64,000 nucleotides of DNA from Bacillus sp. X1(2014) (GTDB taxonomy: Bacteria; Bacillota; Bacilli; Bacillales_B; DSM-18226). A program made the translations under genes and the position numbers. Location of the stretch: NCBI RefSeq assembly GCF_007678255.1, contig NZ_VEED01000007.1, positions 1-64,000 of the forward strand. Reading direction: 5' to 3'. Positions 9,490 to 17,538 of this stretch are shown in pieces (within the stretch, counting starts at the first letter, position 1; each line of letters opens with the position of its first letter). A model generated the notes under the pieces. The model ran no database searches. It was given only the letters and a program-made list of their open reading frames with translations, and was not told where the DNA came from.

Positions 9490-10278
9490 TTATTTGCTAG
9501 TAAAAGAAACACTGCCTAGTTCCGCAAATTGTGCCAAAATTGTATCCCCTGGTTGAAAACTAATAGCTTCCGTTATTGCGCCACTAAGCACGATATCGCC
9601 TTTCTTTAATCCCTGCCCAGTTTCACCAAGCTTGTTTACAGCCCAAGCAACCGCAGCAGCTGGATCACCTAATACAGCCGCACTGGTCCCAGTAGTTGCA
9701 ACCTCTGAATTCTTAGAGATGTATACACCAATATCTTTCAGATTTAGCGCATCCGGCGACACCCATTTGTTGCCTACAATAAATTTTGAAGAAGAACAAT
9801 TATCAGCAACAACGTCTACTAGTGTAAACTTGAAATCTAAATAACGACTATCAATAATCTCGATCGCTGGTGCTACATATTTTGTCACCTTTAAAATATC
9901 GTCGGAGGTAACGCTAGTTCCTTGGATATCTTCATTAATCAAGAATGCAATTTCTGGTTCTGCCTTAGGATGTATGAAACTGCTAAATATAACTGGTTCC
10001 CATTCAGGTGCAAGCATATCATCCATTAAATACCCGTAGATGGCTTCATGAACACCCATCATCTCCTGCTTTGCCTTACTTGTTAAACCGAGTTTTACAC
10101 CAATTCGGCGGAGCCCCTCCTTTTCTTTTTGCTCGATTAGTTTTTGTTGTATTTCATAGGCATGCTCAAATGTTAGAGTTGGATAATTTGTGGTAATTTT
10201 TTCAACTTCCCGCTTGTCTTTTTCTGCAGCTAATAGATAGTTTACGATTTCTTGTTCTGTTCCTTGCAACAGTGACAT
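9490..10278 (-). CDS. 2-oxo-3-hexenedioate (4-oxalocrotonate) decarboxylase
   Basis: Of the two paralogous hydratase/decarboxylase-fold proteins in the operon, this 262-residue one looks more like the XylI/DmpH decarboxylases: IYGYLMDDM, SRYLDFKFTLVDVVADN and the GVKLGLTSKAK block. It would convert 4-oxalocrotonate to 2-oxopent-4-enoate. I use the ATG after GTGGAGGTTCCATT; a longer frame 19 codons upstream overlaps the previous gene and has no ribosome binding site. It probably forms a complex with the adjacent hydratase, as XylI and XylJ do. Confidence 0.88.
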   Translation of the reverse strand: MSLLQGTEQEIVNYLLAAEKDKREVEKITTNYPTLTFEHAYEIQQKLIEQKEKEGLRRIGVKLGLTSKAKQEMMGVHEAIYGYLMDDMLAPEWEPVIFSSFIHPKAEPEIAFLINEDIQGTSVTSDDILKVTKYVAPAIEIIDSRYLDFKFTLVDVVADNCSSSKFIVGNKWVSPDALNLKDIGVYISKNSEVATTGTSAAVLGDPAAAVAWAVNKLGETGQGLKKGDIVLSGAITEAISFQPGDTILAQFAELGSVSFTSK

Positions 10279-10327
10279 AATGGAACCTCCACTTTTTTTT
10301 ATTTTTTTTATTCGGTGAAAAACTCTC

Positions 10328-11107
10328 TTACTCAAATGTTACAGAAACAGTTCCTAATGGGCCAAAATCTGCTACAATCATGTCGCCTTCTTTTACGGCA
10401 ATAGCACCAGAAAGTGCACCTGGAAGAATTAACTCACCTGCTTTAAGAGTAATCCCGAATTCATGTAATTTATTGGCTAACCATGCGACTGCTTGTGCCG
10501 GGTGTCCTAAAGCGGCCGTCCCAGCCCCTGTAGCGACAAGCTCTTCATTTTTATATAGGACCATTCCTTGAGTTCGCAAATCCAATCCTTCAATGGTGCT
10601 CAGCTTTTCCCCGACTACTACTCTTGCTGAGGAGCCATTATCAGCCACTGTATCAACCAATTTGATTTTCCAATCAGAAATACGGCTGTCAATAATCTCG
10701 ATAGTAGGTACTACATATTTGGTAGCCATTAACACATCTAGATAGTTCACATTTGGACCAACCAAGTCATGTTCCAAAATAAAACCGATTTCCGCCTCAA
10801 CCTTTGGACTGATAAATTCAGAAATTTTCACAGTTGCTTCATCTGCTATTTTCATAGTATCTAACAGGTGGCCGTAATCAGGTTCATCCACGCCTAACAT
10901 TTGCTGCATCGCAATACTTGTAAGCCCAACCTTTTTCCCAATTACTTTATGTCCTGCTATTAACTTTTTATCGATGACCTCTAGTTGGATTTGATAGGCA
11001 TCGCCTACAGTCAGCTCCGAATAACGTTCCGTAAGTGGAGCGACAGAATATTGATGACTTTCTGCATCGATTAATTCTTTCGCAATTCCTTCTACTAATA
11101 CTTCCAT
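10328..11107 (-). CDS. 2-oxopent-4-enoate hydratase
   Basis: A protein of 259 residues, closer to XylJ/DmpE hydratases than its neighbour: VIGKKVGLTSIAMQQMLGV, SRISDWKIKLVDTVADN and WLANKLHEFGITLKAGE. It would hydrate 2-oxopent-4-enoate to 4-hydroxy-2-oxovalerate. The next enzymes (aldolase and acylating acetaldehyde dehydrogenase) are not in this operon. The start is probably ATG at 11107; a GTG four codons earlier sits right against the Shine-Dalgarno sequence and is less likely. Confidence 0.88.
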   Translation of the reverse strand: MEVLVEGIAKELIDAESHQYSVAPLTERYSELTVGDAYQIQLEVIDKKLIAGHKVIGKKVGLTSIAMQQMLGVDEPDYGHLLDTMKIADEATVKISEFISPKVEAEIGFILEHDLVGPNVNYLDVLMATKYVVPTIEIIDSRISDWKIKLVDTVADNGSSARVVVGEKLSTIEGLDLRTQGMVLYKNEELVATGAGTAALGHPAQAVAWLANKLHEFGITLKAGELILPGALSGAIAVKEGDMIVADFGPLGTVSVTFE

Positions 11108-11145
11108 TTCTTCCTGCACCTTCCTTTTCTATATTAATAGTTAAA

Positions 11146-11166
11146 AAGTGGCCTTTCAGCCACCTT
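11146..11166 (-). terminator. Weak intra-operon hairpin
   Basis: On the minus strand AAGGTGGC-TGAAAG-GCCACTTTTT lies between the aldehyde dehydrogenase and the hydratase genes. The stem has only 5 G/C-rich pairs, extended by A-T pairs, with a T run, so it may lower expression of the distal half of the operon rather than stop it. Confidence 0.45.
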
Positions 11167-11176
11167 TTACTTTATT

Positions 11177-12655
11177 TTATAATTTCATTGTAATGGTTTT
11201 GGCTTCTGTGTAAAATTCAAAACTATGACGTCCGCCTTCACGACCAATTCCGCTCGCCTTTGATCCACCAAATGGTGTTCTTAAATCACGATAATACCAG
11301 CAATTGATCCAAAATAAGCCTGAATCGATTTGAGAAGCTACTCGATGTGCACGCCTTAAATCATTTGACCAAACCACTCCTGCCAAACCATAAATTGAAT
11401 CGTTGGCGATTTGTATCGCTTCTTCTTCCGTTTTAAATGGAATGACGACTAATACCGGGCCAAAGATTTCTTCCTGTGCGACTCTCATCTTGTTATTAAC
11501 ATCATAGAGCACGGTTGGCTCGTAAAAGTTTCCTTGTGACAATCCTGCCACACGCTTACCGCCTACAGCAAGTTTCGCACCTTCAGAAATTCCAATTTGC
11601 ACGTAGTTATCAACCGTTTCAAGATGACCTTTTGATATAAGCGCACCCATATCCGTCGATTCATCCAATGGATCGCCCACTTTGATGTTCTTTGCAGCTG
11701 CAACAAATTTTTCAAGGAATTTATCATAAACCGATTCTTGCACTAGTAATCGAGAACCAGCTAAACAGATTTCCCCTTGATTTCTAAAAATCGCTTCAAT
11801 CGAGCCCGCGACGGCTTCATCTAAGTCTGCATCCTCAAATACGATATTGGCTGATTTTCCACCCAATTCTAATGATACTGGAATTAGTTGTGATGCTGCA
11901 TTTCTCATTACCGTTTTACCCGTGGAACTTTCCCCTACAAAGGAAATTCTGCGAACGTATGGATGAGTAGTCATTGCCGTTCCTACTGTTCCACCTGGGC
12001 CTGTCAGTATATTCAACACGCCCGGTGGTAATCCTGCTTCGTTGGCAATTTCACCTAACATGACTGCACTTAGTGGTGTATAGGATGCTGGTTTAACAAT
12101 CACGGTATTACCAGCCGCTAACGCAGCAGATGCTTTCCATGTCATTTGCATGAATGGTAAATTCCAAGGAATGATCAAGCTTGTGACACCTGCTGGTGCA
12201 TATTTGGTATAACTCATATGTTTCGATTGTTCGTAATGCTCGTTGTTGACGTATTTGGCCATTTCTGCAAAAAATCTTAAGTTAGATGCGGCGCGCGGGA
12301 TATCAAAATCCCTGCTTTCTCTAATCGGTTTACCTACATCTAATGTCTCAATTAGTGCTAACTCCTCGACTCGTTCCATGACAAGATCCGCCATTCGGCA
12401 CAGGATCTTTGCTCTTTCTTCGACTGGCATTTTACTCCAAATACCACTATCATAGGTACGCTTGGCAACCTGTATCGCTCTTTCTACATCTTGCTCACTT
12501 GCACTTGCAACAGAAGCTAATTTTTGATTGGTAGCTGGATTAAGCGTGTCAAAGGTTTCCCCTGTAACAGCGCTTACATATTCTCCATTGATAAACAACT
12601 TGGCATCGTTAATTTGAAGTTGTTTTTCTAAAATGTTACTCACCTTTGTCACCAT
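11177..12655 (-). CDS. 2-aminomuconic 6-semialdehyde dehydrogenase
   Basis: An NAD-dependent aldehyde dehydrogenase of about 492 residues. The general base (LELGGKSANIVFED) and the catalytic cysteine (NQGEICLAGSRL) are both present. In this operon it should oxidise 2-aminomuconic semialdehyde to 2-aminomuconate. The start is unresolved: the reading frame overlaps the end of the RidA gene, the ATG at 12655 abuts GAGG, and a GTG at 12643 lies 12 bases after it. No better start follows. Translational coupling to the upstream gene is likely. Confidence 0.9.
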   Translation of the reverse strand: MVTKVSNILEKQLQINDAKLFINGEYVSAVTGETFDTLNPATNQKLASVASASEQDVERAIQVAKRTYDSGIWSKMPVEERAKILCRMADLVMERVEELALIETLDVGKPIRESRDFDIPRAASNLRFFAEMAKYVNNEHYEQSKHMSYTKYAPAGVTSLIIPWNLPFMQMTWKASAALAAGNTVIVKPASYTPLSAVMLGEIANEAGLPPGVLNILTGPGGTVGTAMTTHPYVRRISFVGESSTGKTVMRNAASQLIPVSLELGGKSANIVFEDADLDEAVAGSIEAIFRNQGEICLAGSRLLVQESVYDKFLEKFVAAAKNIKVGDPLDESTDMGALISKGHLETVDNYVQIGISEGAKLAVGGKRVAGLSQGNFYEPTVLYDVNNKMRVAQEEIFGPVLVVIPFKTEEEAIQIANDSIYGLAGVVWSNDLRRAHRVASQIDSGLFWINCWYYRDLRTPFGGSKASGIGREGGRHSFEFYTEAKTITMKL

Positions 12656-13112
12656 CCTCAACTTCAACAATCATCTCAACCTCGACAGTATTATTGTGTG
12701 GCAGTTGTGCCATCCCTATTGCTGATCTCGCATGCCTTCCCTTTTCACCAAACACTTCCACCAACAAATCAGAGGATCCATTCATGACTTTAGGATGGTC
12801 TTTAAAATCAGTCGTGCTGTTGACCATACCAAGGATTTTGACAATTCGTTTCACTTTGCTAAGATCGCCGAGTTCATTCTTGATTACTGCTAATAGATTA
12901 AGCATACATTGTCTTGCTGCTTGATAGCCTACTTCTATCGATACATCCTCACCAAGTTTTCCCCGGTATTCATCAGTACCTTGTCCTGATGTGAAAATTA
13001 GATTCCCTGTTCGTACACAGCTAACATAATTACCAGATGCGGGGCGGAGAGCCGGCAGCTTTATTCCAAGTTCCTCTAATCTCTCTTCTGGAGTCATCAC
13101 TTTGTCTATCAT
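12636..13112 (-). CDS. RidA/YjgF-family 2-aminomuconate deaminase
   Basis: A protein of 158 residues of the RidA/YjgF/UK114 fold, in the longer class used in catabolic pathways. Features include GNLIFTSGQGTDEYRGKLG and the C-terminal NTVEVEMIVEVEDG. The conserved RidA arginine is plausibly the one in GRHARSAIG (about residue 125). By context it converts 2-aminomuconate to 4-oxalocrotonate plus ammonia, sitting between the decarboxylase ACMSD and the semialdehyde dehydrogenase. ATG after AAGAGGATGAAAAG. Confidence 0.88.
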   Translation of the reverse strand: MIDKVMTPEERLEELGIKLPALRPASGNYVSCVRTGNLIFTSGQGTDEYRGKLGEDVSIEVGYQAARQCMLNLLAVIKNELGDLSKVKRIVKILGMVNSTTDFKDHPKVMNGSSDLLVEVFGEKGRHARSAIGMAQLPHNNTVEVEMIVEVEDGDKGE

Positions 13113-13132
13113 CTTTTCATCCTCTTTTCCGA

Positions 13133-14143
13133 TTAAATTAGTAGATTAACTGGTAAATTTAAAAATCTAAGTGCATTTTCACCTAACATCGCACGTTTCT
13201 GTTCTTCACTGAGGCTGAGTGTGTCATCAATAATCTTTCCTGGTGGTGTTTCCCGCAGTAAGAATGGATAATCCGACCCCATAATCACTTGTTCTGCACC
13301 AAATTTTTCGACTAGAAATTTGATATTAACAGGGTTATTTACGATAGAATCATAGAAAAATTTCTTTGCATAAAAACTTGGTGGCTTTTCCGTAAGCTGC
13401 AAATGTGGCCACACATTCCAACCATGATCAAGTCTTGGAAGAATGTAAGGTAATGAACCGCCTCCATGAGAAAAACAAATTTTTAGTCCTGGAAATTTCT
13501 CGATAACACCGCCTAGGATTAAACTAGCAGCAGCTAGTGCTGTTTCACTTGGCATTCCAACCGTATACATTAAATTATGTGAGGAAAAACGTTCTCCGCC
13601 CAGTGTTTCCCATGGATGAATAAATATAGGGACATTCCATTTCTCACACATCGCAAAGAAATCAATTAACGATTCATTGTCTAAATTTTTGCCATTAATA
13701 TTTGTGCCAATCTCAACCCCTTTTAAGCCAAGTTGATGTATACAGCGGTCTAGTTCAAGAATCGCTTCTTCGACATTTTGAAGAGGAACCGTCCCTAGAC
13801 CAATAAACTTGGTTGGATGTTTAGCTACTGTTTCAGCGATGAAGTCATTTTGAAGTCTAGCCATAGCTACCGCTTCTTCTATAGGTGCCCAATAGGAGAA
13901 CGTAACGGGAATTGGCGATAAAACTTGTATATCTACATTTTCTACATCCATATCGTGAATCCTTTTTTCTGGACTCCAAACTTGGTCGGTCACTTCACGG
14001 AACACCTTTCCGGATACCATGATATTGGCACCGCATGAGCATGTAGGCTTTAGGACCGGCCACTTATCATTTTGGAACTTCGCCGCAAAATCAGGGAAAT
14101 TTTCAGGGATGATATGTGTATGAAAATCTACTCGCATTTCCAT
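13133..14143 (-). CDS. 2-amino-3-carboxymuconate-6-semialdehyde decarboxylase (ACMSD)
   Basis: A metal-dependent decarboxylase of the amidohydrolase superfamily, 336 residues. Metal-ligand motifs run in order: FHTHIIPE (about 7-14), IFIHPWE, CFSHGGGSLPY and MGSDYPF. It takes the ring-cleavage product of 3-hydroxyanthranilate to 2-aminomuconic semialdehyde, which diverts it from quinolinate and NAD synthesis. It overlaps the dioxygenase gene by 16 bases. Either ATG 14143 or ATG 14137 could start it. Confidence 0.94.
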   Translation of the reverse strand: MEMRVDFHTHIIPENFPDFAAKFQNDKWPVLKPTCSCGANIMVSGKVFREVTDQVWSPEKRIHDMDVENVDIQVLSPIPVTFSYWAPIEEAVAMARLQNDFIAETVAKHPTKFIGLGTVPLQNVEEAILELDRCIHQLGLKGVEIGTNINGKNLDNESLIDFFAMCEKWNVPIFIHPWETLGGERFSSHNLMYTVGMPSETALAAASLILGGVIEKFPGLKICFSHGGGSLPYILPRLDHGWNVWPHLQLTEKPPSFYAKKFFYDSIVNNPVNIKFLVEKFGAEQVIMGSDYPFLLRETPPGKIIDDTLSLSEEQKRAMLGENALRFLNLPVNLLI

Positions 14144-14667
14144 TCACTCGCTTCTTCAGCCATAATATGACCACAGTTCTTACAAGTCCGAAGTTCTAAA
14201 TTACTGTTAAATCCATGAATTGCTTCTTTTACCTGCACTTCAATATTTGTTAATTGAACGGTAACGCGGTGCATTTCATGATCACATTCATCACAGAACC
14301 AAACAAAATCCTCTAATTCCCCGTCTGCTCTGTCACGTTCAATAACAATCCCTATGGTATCTGCGACCCGATGTGGAGAGTGGGGAACATTAGGTGGGAG
14401 ATGAAATACTTCTCCTTCTTTCACGGTAATTACTTCTCTTTTGCCTTGCGCATTAATAATTTCAACGTAGCAATCACCTTTTAATTGATAAAAAATCTCT
14501 TCAGAAGGGTCCACATGAAAATCACGTCGTTTATTTGGGCCTCCGAGGATCATAAACATTAGTTCAGAATCCTTCCAAATCACTTTATTATTTACTGGTG
14601 GCTTAAGTAAATCCTTATTTTCTTCAATAAATCCCCAAAGGTTAATTGGTTTTAAAGAGTTTGTCAT
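14128..14667 (-). CDS. 3-hydroxyanthranilate 3,4-dioxygenase
   Basis: An extradiol dioxygenase of the cupin fold, 179 residues, as in bacterial NbaC. The iron ligands are visible in the block RRDFHVDPSEEIFYQLKG (His and Glu) and in PNVPHSPHR (His). The C-terminal rubredoxin-like pair FCDEC...CKNC, typical of the bacterial enzyme, is intact. It opens 3-hydroxyanthranilate to 2-amino-3-carboxymuconic semialdehyde. ATG after GAGAGGAGAAAATTACT; the stop lies inside the next gene. Confidence 0.96.
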   Translation of the reverse strand: MTNSLKPINLWGFIEENKDLLKPPVNNKVIWKDSELMFMILGGPNKRRDFHVDPSEEIFYQLKGDCYVEIINAQGKREVITVKEGEVFHLPPNVPHSPHRVADTIGIVIERDRADGELEDFVWFCDECDHEMHRVTVQLTNIEVQVKEAIHGFNSNLELRTCKNCGHIMAEEASEWKCE

Positions 14668-14702
14668 AGTAATTTTCTCCTCTCAACTTTTAATAGAAAT
14701 TC

Positions 14703-15269
14703 TTATCTATTTACTGTTGCAAATTTTTCCTCTGCTGATTTTAATGCCTCCTGCATAAAGACCACTTCTTTGGCTAATGATGTAATTCGTGTAAGAACCA
14801 CAGCATCGATAATTTTATTTTCTTCATTAAAATGGTCGTTATTGACATATACATAGCCTGGTGCCACGAAGGCTCGGAAAAATCCTGCAATCGGCTTCAA
14901 TTGATTTTCGATAACAAGGTAATGCTGGTATGTTCCACCTGTTGCGACAAAACCAATTACTTTGTTGCGAATATCCTTTGGATTGATTAAATCAAACAAA
15001 TTTTTGAGTGGCCCTGATAATGACCCCTGGAATATAGGTGTTCCGATAATATAGAAGTCAGCAGAATTAATAATATCGAGAACTTTTTTTGTGTCACCTG
15101 TATAGTTTGAAGGATTTCGTCCATCACAGAACTGCACATCATAATCTCTTAAATCAAGCAATTCTACTTCAACGTTAGGATGATGTTTCTTTACTTCCTC
15201 TAATACCTTTTGAACAACAATACTAGTTTTTGCTCCAATAATGGTGCCTGAAATTCCTAATAACTTCAT
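14703..15269 (-). CDS. NAD(P)H-dependent flavin reductase, partner of the monooxygenase
   Basis: A flavodoxin-like NADPH-dependent FMN/FAD reductase of 188 residues. It starts MKLLGISGTIIGAKTS (phosphate-binding loop) and carries the IIGTPIFQGSLSGPLKNLFDL flavin-binding block (about 93-113). In Geobacillus thermodenitrificans NG80-2, the equivalent reductase supplies FADH2 to an anthranilate 3-hydroxylase, with a RibF-type gene between them. Gene order here is the same. ATG after AGAAGGGAGTTTACACT. Confidence 0.88.
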   Translation of the reverse strand: MKLLGISGTIIGAKTSIVVQKVLEEVKKHHPNVEVELLDLRDYDVQFCDGRNPSNYTGDTKKVLDIINSADFYIIGTPIFQGSLSGPLKNLFDLINPKDIRNKVIGFVATGGTYQHYLVIENQLKPIAGFFRAFVAPGYVYVNNDHFNEENKIIDAVVLTRITSLAKEVVFMQEALKSAEEKFATVNR

Positions 15270-15329
15270 AGTGTAAACTCCCTTCTATTGCTGAGTGATA
15301 TCAAGTAGTTTCATTTACTTTTCTACTGT

Positions 15330-15854
15330 TTATAGTCCCAGTAACGAATAGGACTGCTGGAAATCTCCCTCTGAGATTAACTGGCGGATTCTCGTCGATG
15401 AAATAAGTTCTCCACCTTTACAATAAACAGGAGGAGTGATATTGATATGAAAATACTTTTCTAAAAAATTCACATCGCCTTCTCTATTTTTCCCAAAATG
15501 GAAATCAGCACCCACTGTAACCTCTACCGGGTTTAACTTAGATAATTCACAGATAAAATCCTCAGGGGGCCTGGTCGCATACCATTCATCGAAGCTGGCA
15601 ACAATTATATAATCAACACCTAACTTCGCGATCCTGCTAACCTTTTCCTGAATGGGTGTCAAAATTTGAACGCCCTTAAAATAATGTCGAGGAGGCGGAT
15701 CGAAAGTATAGACAACGCTCGGAACCTGATTAACCCGACTCTTTTCCACTGCTTGCTTAATCACGGCTTGATGTCCTTTATGGACACCATCAAATGCACC
15801 AATGGCAATCACAGAACCTGCAAGTTTCAGAACTCCATCTTTAAGCGTTTGCAT
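15330..15854 (-). CDS. Stand-alone FMN adenylyltransferase (FAD synthetase domain of RibF)
   Basis: 174 residues corresponding to the N-terminal nucleotidyltransferase half of RibF: IGAFDGVHKGH (about 17-27), TFDPPPRHYFKG, VGADFHFGKNR and ISSTRIRQLI at the end. The C-terminal riboflavin kinase domain (normally to about 310 residues) is absent. It ends cleanly just past the domain, so it looks like a dedicated FAD-making enzyme and not a broken gene. It lies 32 bases after the monooxygenase and 60 before the reductase, and would supply FAD for both. Confidence 0.88.
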   Translation of the reverse strand: MQTLKDGVLKLAGSVIAIGAFDGVHKGHQAVIKQAVEKSRVNQVPSVVYTFDPPPRHYFKGVQILTPIQEKVSRIAKLGVDYIIVASFDEWYATRPPEDFICELSKLNPVEVTVGADFHFGKNREGDVNFLEKYFHINITPPVYCKGGELISSTRIRQLISEGDFQQSYSLLGL

Positions 15855-15886
15855 CGTTCACACCTCCTCTTCCTATTAATTGACGT

Positions 15887-17365
15887 TTATAAGCTAGTAA
15901 CCTCATTTTTTTGATTAAATATTTTCATGGCTTCATCAGCCAGTTCAAAGGAATTTTTCCTTTTGTGGTTGTTATAGAAAATCGCTCTTTTACGAATTGG
16001 ATCTCCAGTATAATAGCGTTCGTATTGGAGTACCCTTTGTCCGAATGCTTCACCGCATAAATCCCATGCTAATTTAAAGAGATGGACACGTTCTTCTGCT
16101 GAAACGCCCTCTCTTCCAAGATAATACTTCTCTAAATCCTCTCTTAATTCCGGATTCTCGAAATCGGCATCTGTAGGTGACATTAATAGTCCACCTGCAC
16201 CAATGATTTGCATAACCTCTATCGCACGCGGGTACATTTTTGGCAGCAATCCTCTAATGGTTTCAAGTGGTGCATAGGCTGGCATCGCTTCGCCAGTAGC
16301 AGTTACTTCATGTTCATACTCTGAAATTCGGAGCAATGCCCTAATCGATTCAACCGATTGGACTAATTCTCCTAAATCATTTTGTACATTAAGATAACTA
16401 TCAACACCGATGGAGTCGGCGATTTTACAAGCCACTTCGGTTGCAAATTGTAGTTTGATTAACCCTCTTACACCAGACTGATGAGCTGGCTGCTGAGCGA
16501 TTCCTGTTTTCGGGTAAAGTAAATTGGCTGCTTCTACATTGTTATAAAGGAATACACGCTCCCAAGGTACTAAAACATCATTAAAGACTAGGACCGCATC
16601 CATTTCCTCGAATCTTGATGCTAATGGGTGGTCATATACCGAACGCTGTCCATCTTGCATGGCTTCGCGGCAGATTATGCGAAGACCTGGCGTATCTAAT
16701 GGAAGTGCAAACGCAAGCGCATAACGTTCATCCCCAGGCATAAATCCAGGAAAAGAATAGACAATTACTTCGTCAGTGATTGGTGCAAGGGTAGCTAGCA
16801 TTTTCGCTCCTCTTACGATTAAACCATCAGGAGTTTCTTTAACCGCACCTAGATGGGTAAACATATCCTGTTGTTCGTGTGAAGATTTACTGCGGTCATT
16901 TTGCGGATTGATGATGGCATGAGTTAAAAACAAGTCATTATCACGGATATGCTTAAAATAGGATCGAATGTTTTTTCCCCATTCAGGATTGTATTTATCT
17001 AAGAACTCGGAATTACTCGCCATTGAAGTTACGACGACATTTAAGAAATCAGGAGTTCTGCCCATTAAACCAAATGTCGCTTTGGCAAACTCTTCGAACG
17101 TCTTTCTTCTAGCTTGTAAATCTTGATAGCTTTTAGGTACTAAGAATGCATTCGAGATTCTTTCTCCCGTTTCTTCACAAATATGAGTAATATCCTCTTG
17201 ATACTTGGCATCATGCTGCATATCATATAGCTTTGCAATTTGAAGAATTGGCTGATGAAAAACTGGCTCTTCAAAGATATTTTTAACATTTTTTCCAGAT
17301 AACCAAACTTCTGGTGTTCGGGCTTTTAACGCCTCGATATACTGTGCTCCTGTACGAATTCCCAT
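15887..17365 (-). CDS. HpaB-family FADH2-dependent monooxygenase, probable anthranilate 3-hydroxylase
   Basis: 492 residues of the 4-hydroxyphenylacetate 3-monooxygenase large-component family (acyl-CoA dehydrogenase-like fold), seen in [31 protein letters not shown] and the [12 protein letters not shown] block. The family also includes chlorophenol and anthranilate hydroxylases. No hydroxyphenylacetate pathway gene is nearby, while kynU lies upstream in the pathway and 3-hydroxyanthranilate dioxygenase downstream. I therefore infer anthranilate to 3-hydroxyanthranilate, the reaction shown for the matching gene of G. thermodenitrificans NG80-2. It is the first gene of the operon; ATG after CAAAGGAGGATGTTTT. 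Confidence 0.87.
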   Translation of the reverse strand: MGIRTGAQYIEALKARTPEVWLSGKNVKNIFEEPVFHQPILQIAKLYDMQHDAKYQEDITHICEETGERISNAFLVPKSYQDLQARRKTFEEFAKATFGLMGRTPDFLNVVVTSMASNSEFLDKYNPEWGKNIRSYFKHIRDNDLFLTHAIINPQNDRSKSSHEQQDMFTHLGAVKETPDGLIVRGAKMLATLAPITDEVIVYSFPGFMPGDERYALAFALPLDTPGLRIICREAMQDGQRSVYDHPLASRFEEMDAVLVFNDVLVPWERVFLYNNVEAANLLYPKTGIAQQPAHQSGVRGLIKLQFATEVACKIADSIGVDSYLNVQNDLGELVQSVESIRALLRISEYEHEVTATGEAMPAYAPLETIRGLLPKMYPRAIEVMQIIGAGGLLMSPTDADFENPELREDLEKYYLGREGVSAEERVHLFKLAWDLCGEAFGQRVLQYERYYTGDPIRKRAIFYNNHKRKNSFELADEAMKIFNQKNEVTSL

Positions 17366-17421
17366 AAAACATCCTCCTTTGAATTTATATTTTCATTATA
17401 GAATTGATATTTCTGAGTCAT

Positions 17422-17437
17422 TGTAGTCTGATTAACA
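17422..17437. promoter_or_regulatory. Candidate Crp/Fnr-type operator upstream of the catabolic operon
   Basis: TGTAGTCTGATTAACA matches 9 of the 12 arm bases of the perfect palindrome TGTTAA-N4-TTAACA found beside the two Crp/Fnr genes. It lies 57 bases upstream of the first start codon of the operon. The assignment is inference. Confidence 0.35.
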
Positions 17438-17487
17438 TTTTTACTAAAAAAATAAAATTTTCATTTTATTCAGATTAATAAAACGGC

Positions 17488-17516
17488 CCACATCATTCTT
17501 TATACAAATGATGTGG
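17488..17516 (-). terminator. Terminator of the aromatic-acid MFS gene
   Basis: Stem CCACATCATT / AATGATGTGG with a loop of about 9 bases. The minus strand continues GCCGTTTTATT. It separates the MFS gene from the 12-gene operon, so the latter needs its own promoter. Confidence 0.85.
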
Positions 17517-17538
17517 ACTGTTTTTCGAATGATAAATG

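Noticed and set aside
13133..14667. NAD (quinolinate) synthesis from tryptophan
   Set aside because: ACMSD, semialdehyde dehydrogenase, RidA deaminase, decarboxylase and hydratase are all in the operon, and no quinolinate phosphoribosyltransferase is present, so flow is catabolic.
15887..17365. 4-hydroxyphenylacetate degradation
   Set aside because: No homoprotocatechuate pathway genes are nearby; the neighbours are kynU and 3-hydroxyanthranilate dioxygenase.
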